DNA of 64,000 nt from Idiomarina fontislapidosi (lineage in GTDB: Bacteria > Pseudomonadota > Gammaproteobacteria > Enterobacterales > Alteromonadaceae): NCBI RefSeq assembly GCF_003226255.1, contig NZ_QJST01000010.1, positions 32,421 to 96,420 on the forward strand, in the 5' to 3' direction. A program made the position numbers and the translations under genes. The number at the start of each line of letters is the position of its first letter. Positions within the stretch are counted from its first letter, which is position 1. Positions 27,201-36,372 of this stretch are shown piece by piece. The notes beneath the pieces were generated by a model. It saw nothing but the letters and a program-made list of their open reading frames with translations. It was not told the origin of the DNA and made no database searches.

Positions 27201-27884
27201 CGCTTCCATTTGCAGACGCGCTGCAATGTCGTCACCGTCACCCGTATGTTGACGTTCACCAACACGCGAAAGCTGCGCCATAATTTTTTCTGGCGTATCG
27301 AATACCGCAAGTAAAGCCGCCTGAGTGGCACTATCACTTTGGTAAATAAACCGACGGAAATAATCTTCAGCCGCTTGACGACGTAACTCTTCATCGTCGG
27401 TCTCAACGTTTTGCGTAAACAAACTCCCGCTGGCAAACGCATGTTCTTTTAACATTGACTGACACCAACCATGAATCGTCTTAACCGCGGCTTCATCCAT
27501 CGATTCCGATGCCAGCTCAAGCAACCGAGCCAAATAATTAAGTGATTCTCCTTGCGATTCGCACGCGTGCCTTAGCTGCGTGAGAAACGGATCCGCAGAT
27601 TGACTTTCAACGTTACGAAAATAACGTGCTGCCTCAGCAAGACGCGCACGAATACGATCACTGAGTTCTTCCGTTGCTGCCTTGGTAAACGTCATAACCA
27701 GAATATTGCGCGGCAATAACGGGGATTCCAACGGTGTGCCTGCGTCGCTTTCAGCACGCATGCCGATCACCAGGCGCACATAGAGCGCCGCAATCGTATA
27801 GGTCTTACCGGTACCCGCACTTGCTTCGATGAGCCGGCTGCCGAATAGCGGAAAATCTAACGGATTTTGTAATACCTGACTCAT
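24192..27884 (-). CDS. recB: Exonuclease V subunit beta, RecB helicase-nuclease
   Basis: The 3'-5' helicase and sole nuclease subunit of RecBCD; it unwinds DNA ends and loads RecA after Chi. The 1230 residues are usual for RecB. Walker A is EASAGTGKTYTI (20-31), helicase motif II is LVDEFQDTDPVQY, and VITIHKSKGLQYPLVFLP is a later SF1A motif. The C-terminal nuclease core is seen as GFIDLVFEHQGQYFVVDYKS, with the catalytic Asp and Lys. It starts in the overlap TAATG with recC and overlaps recD. No ptrA gene lies between recC and recB, unlike E. coli. Confidence 0.97.
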   Translation of the reverse strand: MSQVLQNPLDFPLFGSRLIEASAGTGKTYTIAALYVRLVIGMRAESDAGTPLESPLLPRNILVMTFTKAATEELSDRIRARLAEAARYFRNVESQSADPFLTQLRHACESQGESLNYLARLLELASESMDEAAVKTIHGWCQSMLKEHAFASGSLFTQNVETDDEELRRQAAEDYFRRFIYQSDSATQAALLAVFDTPEKIMAQLSRVGERQHTGDGDDIAARLQMEAERYQNELKVLKQDAGPEFENVLADLDGVAGVAQKTKQIQKFADWCNSDAETDVKFTDANWRTIGEKDLHTLYEKKLGGAELPAHWQAVVQFTAQFERIHQVKRGFDELINDHATQWVKARFTALQNQRAEMNHDDMLTRLRDALRGPDGEQLAATIRQQYPIALVDEFQDTDPVQYEIFNRIYRLKDPLPDTGIFLIGDPKQAIYSFRNADIFTYLKARRDTEGRHYSLATNFRSSTQMVDAVNHLFERAEQFERGAFLFKQSDKNELPFEPVSANGVKTTFKHRLRSQQLAPAPALYCSVSEQQKRKKSDAFNHLAAHHAQLIVDLLNDPEAGYYNEQDALDERVSAKDMAILVNNFAEADAIRTALAARGVKSVYLSERESVYAQPVARDLLYILKACAAPRNASALKTAVAAPLLNLSLAELIRLHDDENTWEKIVDTFIAFHEVWRSQGVLAMLHRLMHHFQVPATLLQDKINGERKLADALHIAELLQQTSMALEGMAALVNDFAEKVYERQSFGANRRTQRDEQQLRLESDDDLVKVITIHKSKGLQYPLVFLPFVTYTPQEQHRVKPPMTYHDEQGDVQVLWSKDDPAKARVIDELLAEDLRKLYVAVTRAQHATFITLENVGQFEHNPLAYLLGEGALSDTLYQATSEAWDKPGVSVVSRLEQDETFEALREQARQHTTLVAREMPRTQLLDRWWVSSYSALRYQASNDYLHSGPQTAVEMNLLEEAGSRRGEETLDADPLSYLPSHLHRFPKGATPGTLLHNVLEQCAITGFSNVVAEPQQVDEIIQQALRGEAWDEYRDMLKHWLMHYLALPMRFSDSLPAIALTELEVYKAEPEFWLPVSELQAVKLDQLIQRHIHSGHTRPNLEGAQLNGMLKGFIDLVFEHQGQYFVVDYKSNWLGVSDDDYSAVAMTEKILASRYDVQYVLYTLALHRQLRQRLGTDYDYDTHMGGIAYLFLRGNHAETGGVYRARPPYALIAELDAMFDGKESHDVA

Positions 27885-30800
27885 TATTTCTTACCCCCCT
27901 GTTGAGCCACAAATTCAAACATCGGGCGGTAAAGGTTATCGATGAATGCCATAAAATGGGGGTTCTCTCGAATTTCATCAAATGAGGTCGCTGCGCGTGC
28001 ACAATATTCGGCTGTCTCTAGTAGCGGCCTACGTTGCGAAGAACCTACCTCATAGTATTCGCGTGCTGCGGCATCCGCCGCGGCTGCGTTGTCTTCTTTA
28101 CTAATAGCCTTCAAGTAGATGCGCGCCAAATCGAGGTGCATTGCAATCGGCTCGCGATACGCCTGAGCGATTAACTGTGTCAGCGCATCAAGCTGAAAAT
28201 TCACCACATTAGGTTCAATAGGCGGCAGCTTAAAGTGACAACCACCCCGTGAAACGATATGCGTCACTGTGGGTTGCCGTCGGTTTAGCAACAAATGACC
28301 GACATAATAAGGTGCAAAATGTTTCCATCCACTGTCCGTAATATCTTCCGCCTTTTTCGCCGCAACTTGACTCGCCGTCGTGATAATCCAAGCACACTGT
28401 CCCGTGTCATCCCAGTGCAAACCTTCAAGACCTTCTTCGACTGTAATCTGGTTGAAGGTCGCATCAAGCCAGTAAGGTATCGTGTCCTGCCGGGTATAGC
28501 CATCTGCAACGATACGGTATGTTGCGAGAATATCCTCAACCTGCTGTTCAATATGACGTTGATGACGCTCGGCAATCGCCGAGGTACCCAGCGCCCCCTC
28601 ACGACGGATACGAGCAAGCTCATCGTCGATCGCCTGTTCTGGCTCATGACTCTGGCGCACAGCCTCCCGCGCCTTATCGACGACACGCTGTATCAGCTTC
28701 CACTCGGTTAACGCATCCAACTGAAACGCCTCTCGATCGGCCGTTTCATCTGCATCAACCGAGAAATACGTTTCTAACCGAGTGTTAAAAAATAGCCGTG
28801 CCGGCTCCTGCACAAAGCGCTTAACATCGTTAAGGTTGACCGTCCGCTCAGCGCTTTCGTCTGCCTGCACTATCCCTTGCGCTAATGAAGAGGGGAGCGA
28901 AGTGGCATCGTGAGCTTGTGCCCACTCGCTTGCATAAGAAAAAACACGCGTGTCGTTATCAAAATAGGCCCGATTAAATGGCTGTAGTTTATGAGCCCAC
29001 GTATGCTCGGCGAAATCCGTGCGCCAGCCTTGTTGTATGTGTTCACGCAATTGAGCCACCAATACTGACGGTGTGCGCTCACTATTATCGCGTGCACTGA
29101 AGCCAACCCAACTCACATAAAACACATCACGCGCAGATAGCAGTGCTTCAAGAAACAAGTAGCGATCGTCATCTCGACGCGAACGGTCACCCGGTCGGTA
29201 ACGCGATGCCATCAAATCAAAGTCAATCTGGCTCGTATTACGGGGGTAATCGCTTTCGTTCATGCCCAGTACAGCCACAAATTTAAATGGAATCGCCCGC
29301 ATCGGCATCAGTGTTGCAAAGTTCACAGCCCCCGCTAAAAAACGTTGATTTAAACTGTGCTCATCGACACGTGCTAGCCAAGATTCGCGGAACAGTGCAA
29401 TCGTGAGTTCGGTTGCGTTATCCGCCTCATCAACATGTTCTGCGACCTGATAAAGCTGCTCCACCACCTGATTCTTAAGCAGCGCATCACCCGGTTCTTC
29501 TGTTTCGAAGAACGTCTCAACCAGCCATTCTGCAACAGGTACCCAATCGTTATAACTACGCGGTTCTCTAGCGCGCTCCCACCAAAGGTCCAATTGCTCG
29601 ACAAAATAGCTAAAGCGACCCACTAAATCCGCGCCTAAGCCGCCGATATCGGCATAAGGAGCAATGTTTTGCCAGTCACTATCAAGCTCGGCATACCCCA
29701 CACTGTAGCCGGCCATCATACGTTTTATCGCAAACCACCAGCTATTCGTTTCATCATCCTCAGGCATAAAAAACTGGCTACGATGCTCGGCACTTAAGCC
29801 CCAGCGTCCACCCGATTCATTCATCCAAACCCGCAGTTGCTCGATATCGTCATCATCGATATCAAATCGTCGTTGTATTGCGGGGGTGCTCAGTAACGTC
29901 AGCATATCCGTTTGGGTGAACCTTAACTGATCGCTTGAGAGCAACAGCTCGAGGGCAATAAGCAAAGGCGCCCTATGTCGCGACGTTTGGTCAGCAATTG
30001 TGTAAGGAATCGCACGCGTGTCTTGGCTATCTCCGCTGCGTGCATAGCGACCAAACACCGCATCAATATAAGGTGCATAGGTATCAACATCGGGGAGCAT
30101 CACCATCACGTCTCTGGGTTTCAACTCCGGATCAGCGGCAAACGCAGCGAGTAACCGGTCGTGTAGTACTTCAACCTCGCGCTGAGGACTATGGCATATA
30201 TGAAACTGAACCGAGTGGTCGTGTTCAGAGAGTGGCGCCCATGCTTGTTGAGTTTCATGCAAAGGACGTAAGTTAAGTATGTCGTCTTGTAACTGTCCCA
30301 ATGCGTGTTCGGTTGCATGCGGCTCGAATAACTCCAACATCATGTTGCCCAACGCCGACTTTTTTTGTACCGATTCGTCGTACAAATCGAGTAGACGAAT
30401 GTAATCTCGCCCCTGTTTCCCCCACGATGCGAGCAACGGATGTGCTAGCTGGTGCAGCTCTTCGTCGCTCCAGTCGAGCGGCATACCAGGCTTGTGCGCT
30501 AAACGCGACTTTGCTTTTACAACTTGTTTTAACTGCTCTTTGCCATCAACGATATCCGCCCAGTAAAATTTCGACGGGTTATGTACACACAACACAACTT
30601 GACTGACATGTTTAAGCGCATCCAGTACTTCTAGCATCTGTTGTGGCAAAGACGATATGCCGAATACCATGATACGAGGGGGAATACCGACCGGACGTTG
30701 ATTCAATGCACGGGCTGACTTGATAAATTGCTGATGCAAGGTTGCTCGGTTGTTCCAAAGGTGCTCCACACCAATATCGTGAGCGACACGGCGCCACAGC

Positions 30801-31333
30801 TCTGGCTGCCACGCCTGCTCCTGGGCGATCGGCTCGTCACGGTCCAATACATCCTGTCCGTTTAACCAACTATCAAGCCAGTCGGCGCGATAAATTGCGT
30901 ATTGATCAAATAGGTCAGCGAGCCGCTCACTTAATTGATACAGCTTGCGGTTATCGAGGTCATCGGAGATGTAGTTCTTTAACGGTGTAAAACGCGTGTC
31001 TTGCTCAATAATATCAGGTAACAAGCGCAACAAACGCCAGCTCAAGCGTGCTTTATCAAAGGGCGAAGTTCGCGGAATGTCGTCTCCGAGCACAGCGCGA
31101 TAAGCTTGCCACTGGAATCGCGCCGGAAGCGTCACATCAATCATCGAGGCAATGCCTGCATGTTGCGCAAGGTTGATTTTTAACCATTGTGCGATGCCGT
31201 TACTTTGCACCAAAATGGATTCTTGTTCGAGTGGAGCAAGCGGAAACCGCTCAATGAAACTCACCGCAATATCGGTCAAGTCCTCTAATCGGTGACTATG
31301 TGCAACGATGAAACCAGGCGCTTGCTCAGCCAA
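27884..31333 (-). CDS. recC: Exonuclease V subunit gamma, RecC
   Basis: The Chi-recognising scaffold subunit of RecBCD, built on an inactivated helicase and nuclease fold. The 1149 residues agree with RecC. The N-terminus HSHRLEDLTDIAVSFIERF and VQSNGIAQWLKINLAQHAGI match the conserved RecC opening, and MPMRAIPFKFVAVLGMNESDYP is another family block. The start is a TTG at 31333 preceded by AAGGAG at correct spacing; no ATG is near. First gene of recC-recB-recD. Confidence 0.95.
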   Translation of the reverse strand: MAEQAPGFIVAHSHRLEDLTDIAVSFIERFPLAPLEQESILVQSNGIAQWLKINLAQHAGIASMIDVTLPARFQWQAYRAVLGDDIPRTSPFDKARLSWRLLRLLPDIIEQDTRFTPLKNYISDDLDNRKLYQLSERLADLFDQYAIYRADWLDSWLNGQDVLDRDEPIAQEQAWQPELWRRVAHDIGVEHLWNNRATLHQQFIKSARALNQRPVGIPPRIMVFGISSLPQQMLEVLDALKHVSQVVLCVHNPSKFYWADIVDGKEQLKQVVKAKSRLAHKPGMPLDWSDEELHQLAHPLLASWGKQGRDYIRLLDLYDESVQKKSALGNMMLELFEPHATEHALGQLQDDILNLRPLHETQQAWAPLSEHDHSVQFHICHSPQREVEVLHDRLLAAFAADPELKPRDVMVMLPDVDTYAPYIDAVFGRYARSGDSQDTRAIPYTIADQTSRHRAPLLIALELLLSSDQLRFTQTDMLTLLSTPAIQRRFDIDDDDIEQLRVWMNESGGRWGLSAEHRSQFFMPEDDETNSWWFAIKRMMAGYSVGYAELDSDWQNIAPYADIGGLGADLVGRFSYFVEQLDLWWERAREPRSYNDWVPVAEWLVETFFETEEPGDALLKNQVVEQLYQVAEHVDEADNATELTIALFRESWLARVDEHSLNQRFLAGAVNFATLMPMRAIPFKFVAVLGMNESDYPRNTSQIDFDLMASRYRPGDRSRRDDDRYLFLEALLSARDVFYVSWVGFSARDNSERTPSVLVAQLREHIQQGWRTDFAEHTWAHKLQPFNRAYFDNDTRVFSYASEWAQAHDATSLPSSLAQGIVQADESAERTVNLNDVKRFVQEPARLFFNTRLETYFSVDADETADREAFQLDALTEWKLIQRVVDKAREAVRQSHEPEQAIDDELARIRREGALGTSAIAERHQRHIEQQVEDILATYRIVADGYTRQDTIPYWLDATFNQITVEEGLEGLHWDDTGQCAWIITTASQVAAKKAEDITDSGWKHFAPYYVGHLLLNRRQPTVTHIVSRGGCHFKLPPIEPNVVNFQLDALTQLIAQAYREPIAMHLDLARIYLKAISKEDNAAAADAAAREYYEVGSSQRRPLLETAEYCARAATSFDEIRENPHFMAFIDNLYRPMFEFVAQQGGKK

Positions 31334-31516
31334 ACTAAACTCCTTTTACCCAATACTGTTAGACGAGACTCTGCTGTGCCTATCCTAGGTCACTTGACGG
31401 TTAATCGACAGTGCTTTTATCAGGCCTCTCGTAGATTCGACGGAAAAATGATGATTTTTAGTGCAACTTTAGTAATCTTAGGGCAGTGTTAAGTAAATAC
31501 AAAGACTCAATAACTC

Positions 31517-32605
31517 ATGTCAGCATTTGATCAGTTGCTCTCGAGGCTTTCGACCCGCTTGATTAATAGCCAAGGTTCAGAAACATCCGAATGTGTTTCT
31601 GAGGTCATTGCTGCCTATGGTGAATACTGCCACGCCGATAGATGCTATATCTTTGAGTTTAATGAAGATATCTCGACAATGTCGAATACTTTCGAATGGG
31701 TGCGTGAAGGGTTCTCCCGTCATATCGATGATTTACAAAATATCCAAGAGCAGGACTTACCTTATTTCTTCAAAACAATGCAGATCGACTTTCGGTTTGT
31801 CTGTCCAGATGTGTCTCAGCTGCCGGACGACGCCAGCGCCGAACGTGAAGAATTCGAGCGCGAACACATTAAGTCGGTTTTATGCATTGGTTTGGTTGCC
31901 AAGGGACGCATTCTGGGCTTTGTCGGCTGTGATAAAGTACGTCAGCAGCATGACTGGACCGAGGAGGACGTTCAACACCTCAGCCTTATCGCTAACATGA
32001 TCGCCAATACTATTGAGCGCGAACGCACCCATTCAGCACTTCTTGAAACCAAGCGTGCGCTTGAGTTAGCGAATCAACAATTGACTCAGCAAGCCAACAT
32101 CGATGGTTTAACGGGCGTCGCTAACCGCCGTGCTCTTGATGAACGAATGGCTTTAGAGATAAGGCGAGCGAAGCGACAAAAGACTGGCATCGCGATGCTC
32201 TTGCTCGATATTGATGACTTCAAGGCTTACAACGATCACTTCGGGCATTTAGCAGGCGATGACGCGCTCAAGGCAGTGAGTGAATGTTTAGCGCAACGCG
32301 TAAAGCGTAGTACTGACTTCGTTGCGCGATATGGGGGTGAAGAGTTCGCCATCCTCTTGTCTGTCGCTCATGCCAGTGATGCATTAAAAATGGCCAATGA
32401 GATCAATGACAACATTCATCAAATGGCAATCCATCACCCAAAATCTCAATGCTCAAATGTACTCACGGTCAGTATTGGCGGTTACTATGAGCCACCGAGC
32501 TTTGATATCGAGGTCGTTGAGGCAAGCAATCGTCTAATAAAACATGCGGATACCGCGCTATATCGTGCCAAACTTGCGGGTCGCAATTGTATCCGTTTCT
32601 TTTAA
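31517..32605 (+). CDS. GAF-GGDEF diguanylate cyclase
   Basis: A 362-residue soluble protein predicted to make cyclic di-GMP from two GTP. Residues about 12-170 form a GAF domain (YCHADRCYIFEF, VLCIGLVAKGRILGFVGCD), which senses an unknown small ligand or redox state. A short helix leads to a GGDEF domain: DGLTGVANRRALDE, LLDIDDFKAYNDHFGH, GGEEF at 273-277. The inhibitory RxxD site is RSTD at 264-267. All catalytic features are intact. The stop overlaps the convergent TPR gene by four bases. Confidence 0.93.
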   Translation: MSAFDQLLSRLSTRLINSQGSETSECVSEVIAAYGEYCHADRCYIFEFNEDISTMSNTFEWVREGFSRHIDDLQNIQEQDLPYFFKTMQIDFRFVCPDVSQLPDDASAEREEFEREHIKSVLCIGLVAKGRILGFVGCDKVRQQHDWTEEDVQHLSLIANMIANTIERERTHSALLETKRALELANQQLTQQANIDGLTGVANRRALDERMALEIRRAKRQKTGIAMLLLDIDDFKAYNDHFGHLAGDDALKAVSECLAQRVKRSTDFVARYGGEEFAILLSVAHASDALKMANEINDNIHQMAIHHPKSQCSNVLTVSIGGYYEPPSFDIEVVEASNRLIKHADTALYRAKLAGRNCIRFF

Positions 32606-33369
32606 TCTCGGTCGAGAAGTGCTTGCCACATCTCAGCTAAGGCCTGTTCTTCATGGTCTTCACGCGCCTCGGCTAACAACTGGAATTCGTCTACAGCCCC
32701 CTGTTTTAAATATAATTGTGCGAGTCGAACACGCGCCCAAGCAGCACTGGGTAGTGAGCTGTCGCTGTTATCAATCATCGCAAGATAGGTATTCATCGCA
32801 CTGATCCCTTCAGGCACGCGCAAACCCGAGAAAACACTCGTGCGAGCGAACTGGTAATGTCCCATTAACCGTTCTGACACATCGTTGCCTGACCTCATAT
32901 CTTGGAACAGTTCGAAAGCTTGTTCCCACTTTTGCTCCTCGAATAGCACCAGGCCGTGTTGAAGCTGAAATTGATAGTTTGTTGGAGAGCGAAGGTAACT
33001 CTGTTTGATTAACTCACGCGCATGCTCTTCGCCCCCTCCAACAATGGCGGGCGCATTGCGATAATACGTTACCAGCCCCATGACAAAAGTCGCATTATTG
33101 GGTTCTAGTTCAACCGCTTTTTTAAACGCCTCCAGCGACTCGGTTGCGTAACTAAACGCACTGAAGAAGCTATTGCTTGCTTGAGTTGCCATCACGCGAC
33201 CATGCCAAAACCATGCCGTGGCGTCTGTTGGGTTATCTATAATTTGCTGTCTTGAAATCACCTCTGCTTGGTCAAACTGTTCGAGCGTTAAAAGTTTCTC
33301 AATCTCGGTAGTCTGCGCAATCGCCAAGTGACTGAATAACAGTGTGAAGAGTAGTATTATGACCTTCAT
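32602..33369 (-). CDS. Secreted/periplasmic TPR protein
   Basis: A 255-residue protein with an N-terminal signal peptide (IILLFTLLFSHLAIAQ) and tetratricopeptide-like repeats. One repeat begins TDATAWFWHGRVMA and another runs SLEAFKKAVELEPNNATFVMGLV. Such proteins usually mediate protein contacts in the envelope; no specific role can be named. It begins one base after the stop of the membrane protein gene upstream and is very likely co-transcribed with it. Confidence 0.8.
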   Translation of the reverse strand: MKVIILLFTLLFSHLAIAQTTEIEKLLTLEQFDQAEVISRQQIIDNPTDATAWFWHGRVMATQASNSFFSAFSYATESLEAFKKAVELEPNNATFVMGLVTYYRNAPAIVGGGEEHARELIKQSYLRSPTNYQFQLQHGLVLFEEQKWEQAFELFQDMRSGNDVSERLMGHYQFARTSVFSGLRVPEGISAMNTYLAMIDNSDSSLPSAAWARVRLAQLYLKQGAVDEFQLLAEAREDHEEQALAEMWQALLDRD

Positions 33370-33370
33370 C

Positions 33371-34126
33371 TCATGCGCCTCGGCGTGTCTTAAGGTGTTG
33401 ATACTTTTTGCTGTAGAAATAAATTGCTACGCCACCTAACACACCCGGCATCATCCAAAAGAGTAGCTGCCATTGCCCAATATGCGTCAGTGCATGCCGA
33501 GCACCAAAGGCAAAGAACGCCGTATAAACAGCAATGCCCGAGCCGCACATCGAACTTAAATGCTCGATTATCCAGCGGTTACCGACCACGCGTTTAGCAA
33601 ATATGTACGAGAGCATTTGATAACCATTCACTATGCCCAGTGCCGCAAAGATAAAATGAAGGTAAGGACTCACCAACGCATGCTGGGACATCATTACGCC
33701 CTGTACCAATAACACCAATGCCACAGCAATCAGCAGTAACGGCATCGCTACATAATGCCACTGCCGCAACGGTGCTCTGTCGGCTTTTGTTTGCAATACG
33801 CGGTTAGCATGATGAATTGAGGTAAAGGTCAACAACGATAAAAACAACAGTAGCGTCCAGAACATTCTTACCGTTGCAAGCGTGTTCTCTGGCGATGCAG
33901 ACTGCGCAATTAACTGCCCTTTGAAGTAAGTCGGTGCGACAAGCACCATTGTCGACATCACCAACGCAGAAACGGCTAGGATGTACATCGTGTAAGTGTA
34001 GAAACGCCCATACTTGCGATGATTAAGGCTCCCTTTACGAGCCACCATCGGAATCACAAACAGGACCATCGCCAGCGCGCCAGCAATAATATGTATATAT
34101 AAAAGAAAAGTGTGTAAGTGCAACAT
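33371..34126 (-). CDS. Seven-helix membrane protein, DUF2306-like
   Basis: A 251-residue polytopic inner-membrane protein with about seven hydrophobic segments spread along its length. The N-terminus LLYIHIIAGALAMVLFVIP followed by KGSLNHRKYGRFYTYTMY resembles DUF2306-type proteins, and conserved histidines (IHIIAG, IHHANR) could hold metal or haem, although that is speculation. It is transcribed with the TPR gene and diverges from a sensor kinase-regulator pair, so it may be a target of that pair. Function unknown. Confidence 0.7.
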   Translation of the reverse strand: MLHLHTFLLYIHIIAGALAMVLFVIPMVARKGSLNHRKYGRFYTYTMYILAVSALVMSTMVLVAPTYFKGQLIAQSASPENTLATVRMFWTLLLFLSLLTFTSIHHANRVLQTKADRAPLRQWHYVAMPLLLIAVALVLLVQGVMMSQHALVSPYLHFIFAALGIVNGYQMLSYIFAKRVVGNRWIIEHLSSMCGSGIAVYTAFFAFGARHALTHIGQWQLLFWMMPGVLGGVAIYFYSKKYQHLKTRRGA

Positions 34127-34189
34127 GCGTGTTCTCCGTCAGTTCACTAACCGTAAGCGTATGTAATTTCAATCCGGCTTGTGAGTGAC

Positions 34190-34215
34190 AAAGGTCATGA
34201 CTTAAAAGGTGACTT
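34190..34215. promoter_or_regulatory. Tandem operator-like repeats between the membrane gene and the kinase gene
   Basis: AAAGGTCATGACTT (34190-34203) is followed at once by AAAGGTGACTT (34205-34215), two copies of AAAGGT-n-GACTT. The first is nearly palindromic around TCATGA. The site lies 45-70 bases upstream of the histidine kinase gene in a divergent promoter region, so it is a candidate binding site for the cognate NarL-type regulator. Confidence 0.35.
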
Positions 34216-34258
34216 TTGGCCTATTCCTAAATAAAAGCATTCGCGGCATACTTCAACG

Positions 34259-35410
34259 ATGAAACTAAAAAACTATATTTCATCTATCACTCGGCTTGGT
34301 GCAGACCGTTGGGCAGCGTTGCTGACCTGGCTCATTGTTGCTACCACCTCGCTGTACTTTACACACAGACAAGGCTTATTGCTGTGGAGTGATGTTGCGA
34401 CCTATTTAGCCTATCTTGCGTTCGCTGGCTTTATTATCAGTTTTCACCTCGCGACACGTTCGAAGCCATTTAAACGCGAACCTTACACGCGCTATTGGCT
34501 AATCGTCATTCAACTTCTGTGTATCTATTTTCTTTTCTTTGTCATTCCCCATAACTATGTCGCTATTTTGCTCGTAATATGGGCAGCGCAACTACCTTAC
34601 TTTATGACTCTGCCGCGAGCGATCATGGTGATGGCCGTTTTATCAGCTGCCTTCGGTGTGATTTACCACACTCACTGGCAGCAATCGGGGGCTTGGGTAA
34701 GCGCTCTGTTATTTTGGACGTTTGAAATATTTTCGATCGTCATGATGGTGACACAATTAAAAGAGCAACAAGCTCGACAGCGTGAAGAGGCAATTAATCG
34801 AGAGCTGCGCGCAACGCAAACACTGTTGGCCGAAGCCAGTAAACAATCTGAGCGTACGCGTATAGCCAGAAACATCCATGACTTGGTCGGTCATCACTTA
34901 ACCGCTTTAACCATTCAGTTGCAAGTCGCCGAGCGTAAATCGGAGGGCGAGGTTAAAGCGCTTATCGAGCGCAGCCAACACGTGGCCAAGCTGTTACTCG
35001 CCGACGTGCGTGAAGCTATCAGTGATATACGCGATTCCGCTGCTATCGATATCAAAAAAGCGTTATTCGCTTTGCAATTAAAGACTCAAGACAAGCACGT
35101 TATTATCAATGTCGCTGATGACGTAGCGATTACCGATGTAGCAACGGCGGAGGCGCTCTTACTCATCGCGAAAGAAGCAATCACTAACTTTTTTCGTCAC
35201 TCCAATGGTCGAACGCTAAATATTGACCTATCCAATAACCAACGCATCGAGATGCTGATCGTTGACTCAGGCACAATCCAAGCCCCCCTTACGCTGGGCA
35301 ACGGCTTGCGTGGTATGCAGGAACGGGTTATCGAGTTAAAAGGTAGCCTGACCATCAATGAGCAGCCCAACCTAACGATTACAGCAACGCTGCCCAAGGA
35401 GCAAAACTAA
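34259..35410 (+). CDS. Membrane sensor histidine kinase, NarL-system (HisKA_3) type
   Basis: A 383-residue sensor kinase. About six membrane helices fill residues 15-165 with hardly any periplasmic domain, the DesK/LiaS-like layout associated with sensing the membrane itself. The dimerisation box is ERTRIARNIHDLVGHHLTAL, with the phosphorylated histidine at 207. The ATPase domain shows LLIAKEAITNFFRHS (N box) and GNGLRGMQERV (G box). The stop overlaps the response regulator start by one base. The stimulus is unknown. Confidence 0.92.
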   Translation: MKLKNYISSITRLGADRWAALLTWLIVATTSLYFTHRQGLLLWSDVATYLAYLAFAGFIISFHLATRSKPFKREPYTRYWLIVIQLLCIYFLFFVIPHNYVAILLVIWAAQLPYFMTLPRAIMVMAVLSAAFGVIYHTHWQQSGAWVSALLFWTFEIFSIVMMVTQLKEQQARQREEAINRELRATQTLLAEASKQSERTRIARNIHDLVGHHLTALTIQLQVAERKSEGEVKALIERSQHVAKLLLADVREAISDIRDSAAIDIKKALFALQLKTQDKHVIINVADDVAITDVATAEALLLIAKEAITNFFRHSNGRTLNIDLSNNQRIEMLIVDSGTIQAPLTLGNGLRGMQERVIELKGSLTINEQPNLTITATLPKEQN

Positions 35411-36048
35411 TGATCAAGGTGTTGCTTGCGGATGACCAAACCCTCATCCGACAAGGTCTAGAGAGCCTGCTGTCGATGAGTGAGCTAATCACTATCTGTG
35501 GTCAAGCCAGCGATGGCGAGGAAGCGATCCGTCGAGTCGAGTCTGACCAGCCTGATATCGTCTTAATGGACATCCGTATGCCCATTATGGACGGCATTCA
35601 AGCCACTCAGCGTTTACGCGAAACACACCCCAACCTACCGATTTTAATTTTAACCACCTTTGATGACCACGAACTGATCATCAAGGCGATAGCGGCCGGC
35701 GCAAAAGGATATTTACTTAAAGATGTCTCGTTAGAGACGCTCGTTGAAGCCATCCAGGCACTTGTCGATGGCGGTACGTGGCTACAGCCGGCAATTACTG
35801 AGCGTATCGTCACGCATCTCACGCAAAAGCCAACTCAAACGGCACCGTCTCTTATTGAACCGTTATCCGATAAAGAGCTCGCTGTCCTTCGACTCATGGC
35901 GGCAGGGCTGAGTAATCAGGAAATTGCCGCCGGCTTGTTTAAGTCAACAGGCACAATCAAAAACCAAGTTTCTTCGATTATGGCTAAATTATCTGTTCAC
36001 GATCGCACGCGTGCGGTCCTTAAAGCGATCGATTTAGGACTTTTATAG
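35410..36048 (+). CDS. NarL/LuxR-family response regulator
   Basis: A 212-residue two-domain transcription factor. The receiver domain has acidic residues DDQ (8-10), phospho-acceptor Asp54 in LMDIRMPIMDG and the conserved lysine in GAKGYLLKD. The C-terminal LuxR-type helix-turn-helix is LSDKELAVLRLMAAGLSNQE followed by GTIKNQVSSIMAKL. It is translationally coupled to the upstream sensor kinase and probably binds the tandem repeats just before that gene and acts on the divergent membrane protein operon; the targets are inferred. Confidence 0.93.
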   Translation: MIKVLLADDQTLIRQGLESLLSMSELITICGQASDGEEAIRRVESDQPDIVLMDIRMPIMDGIQATQRLRETHPNLPILILTTFDDHELIIKAIAAGAKGYLLKDVSLETLVEAIQALVDGGTWLQPAITERIVTHLTQKPTQTAPSLIEPLSDKELAVLRLMAAGLSNQEIAAGLFKSTGTIKNQVSSIMAKLSVHDRTRAVLKAIDLGLL

Positions 36049-36117
36049 TCGAGCGTTAGCCAAACGACCGTCGCAATTGCTAGTATGAGCATATACCTCA
36101 GCAACCGATTGGGAGAT

Positions 36118-36369
36118 ATGGCTAAGCCAAACAAAAAAGGTCCTGTGCGCACAGTTCAAATTTCATGTTTGCAATGTAAAGCGACGTTATTTAAATATCG
36201 CAAAGGCGGTAAAGGCGCACTGGTAAAATGTTTTATTGAACGGATAGTCGAGGATCATACGCACACTCCATGCCACTGCCCTGGTTGTGGTCAAGAGTTT
36301 GCGCGAGAAACCATGATTCGCGGCACACCGGCCTATAAAATGATTGGCGGCAAAGTCCATATGAAATAA
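36118..36369 (+). CDS. Small conserved zinc-ribbon-like protein
   Basis: An 83-residue basic protein. I start at ATG 36118 with GGGAG upstream; an ATG 33 bases earlier is open but lacks a ribosome binding site. Two cysteine pairs, CLQC (near residue 18) and CHCPGC (near 53), are suited to bind one zinc, and KYRKGGKGALVKC between them is strongly basic. I recognise no named family. It could contact RNA or DNA. The next gene starts three bases after its stop. Confidence 0.75.
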   Translation: MAKPNKKGPVRTVQISCLQCKATLFKYRKGGKGALVKCFIERIVEDHTHTPCHCPGCGQEFARETMIRGTPAYKMIGGKVHMK

Positions 36370-36372
36370 AAA

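Noticed and set aside
24941..27314. Several open frames of 75-149 codons on the plus strand opposite recB
   Set aside because: They are shadows of the well-supported recB frame, lack ribosome binding sites and give no family pattern.
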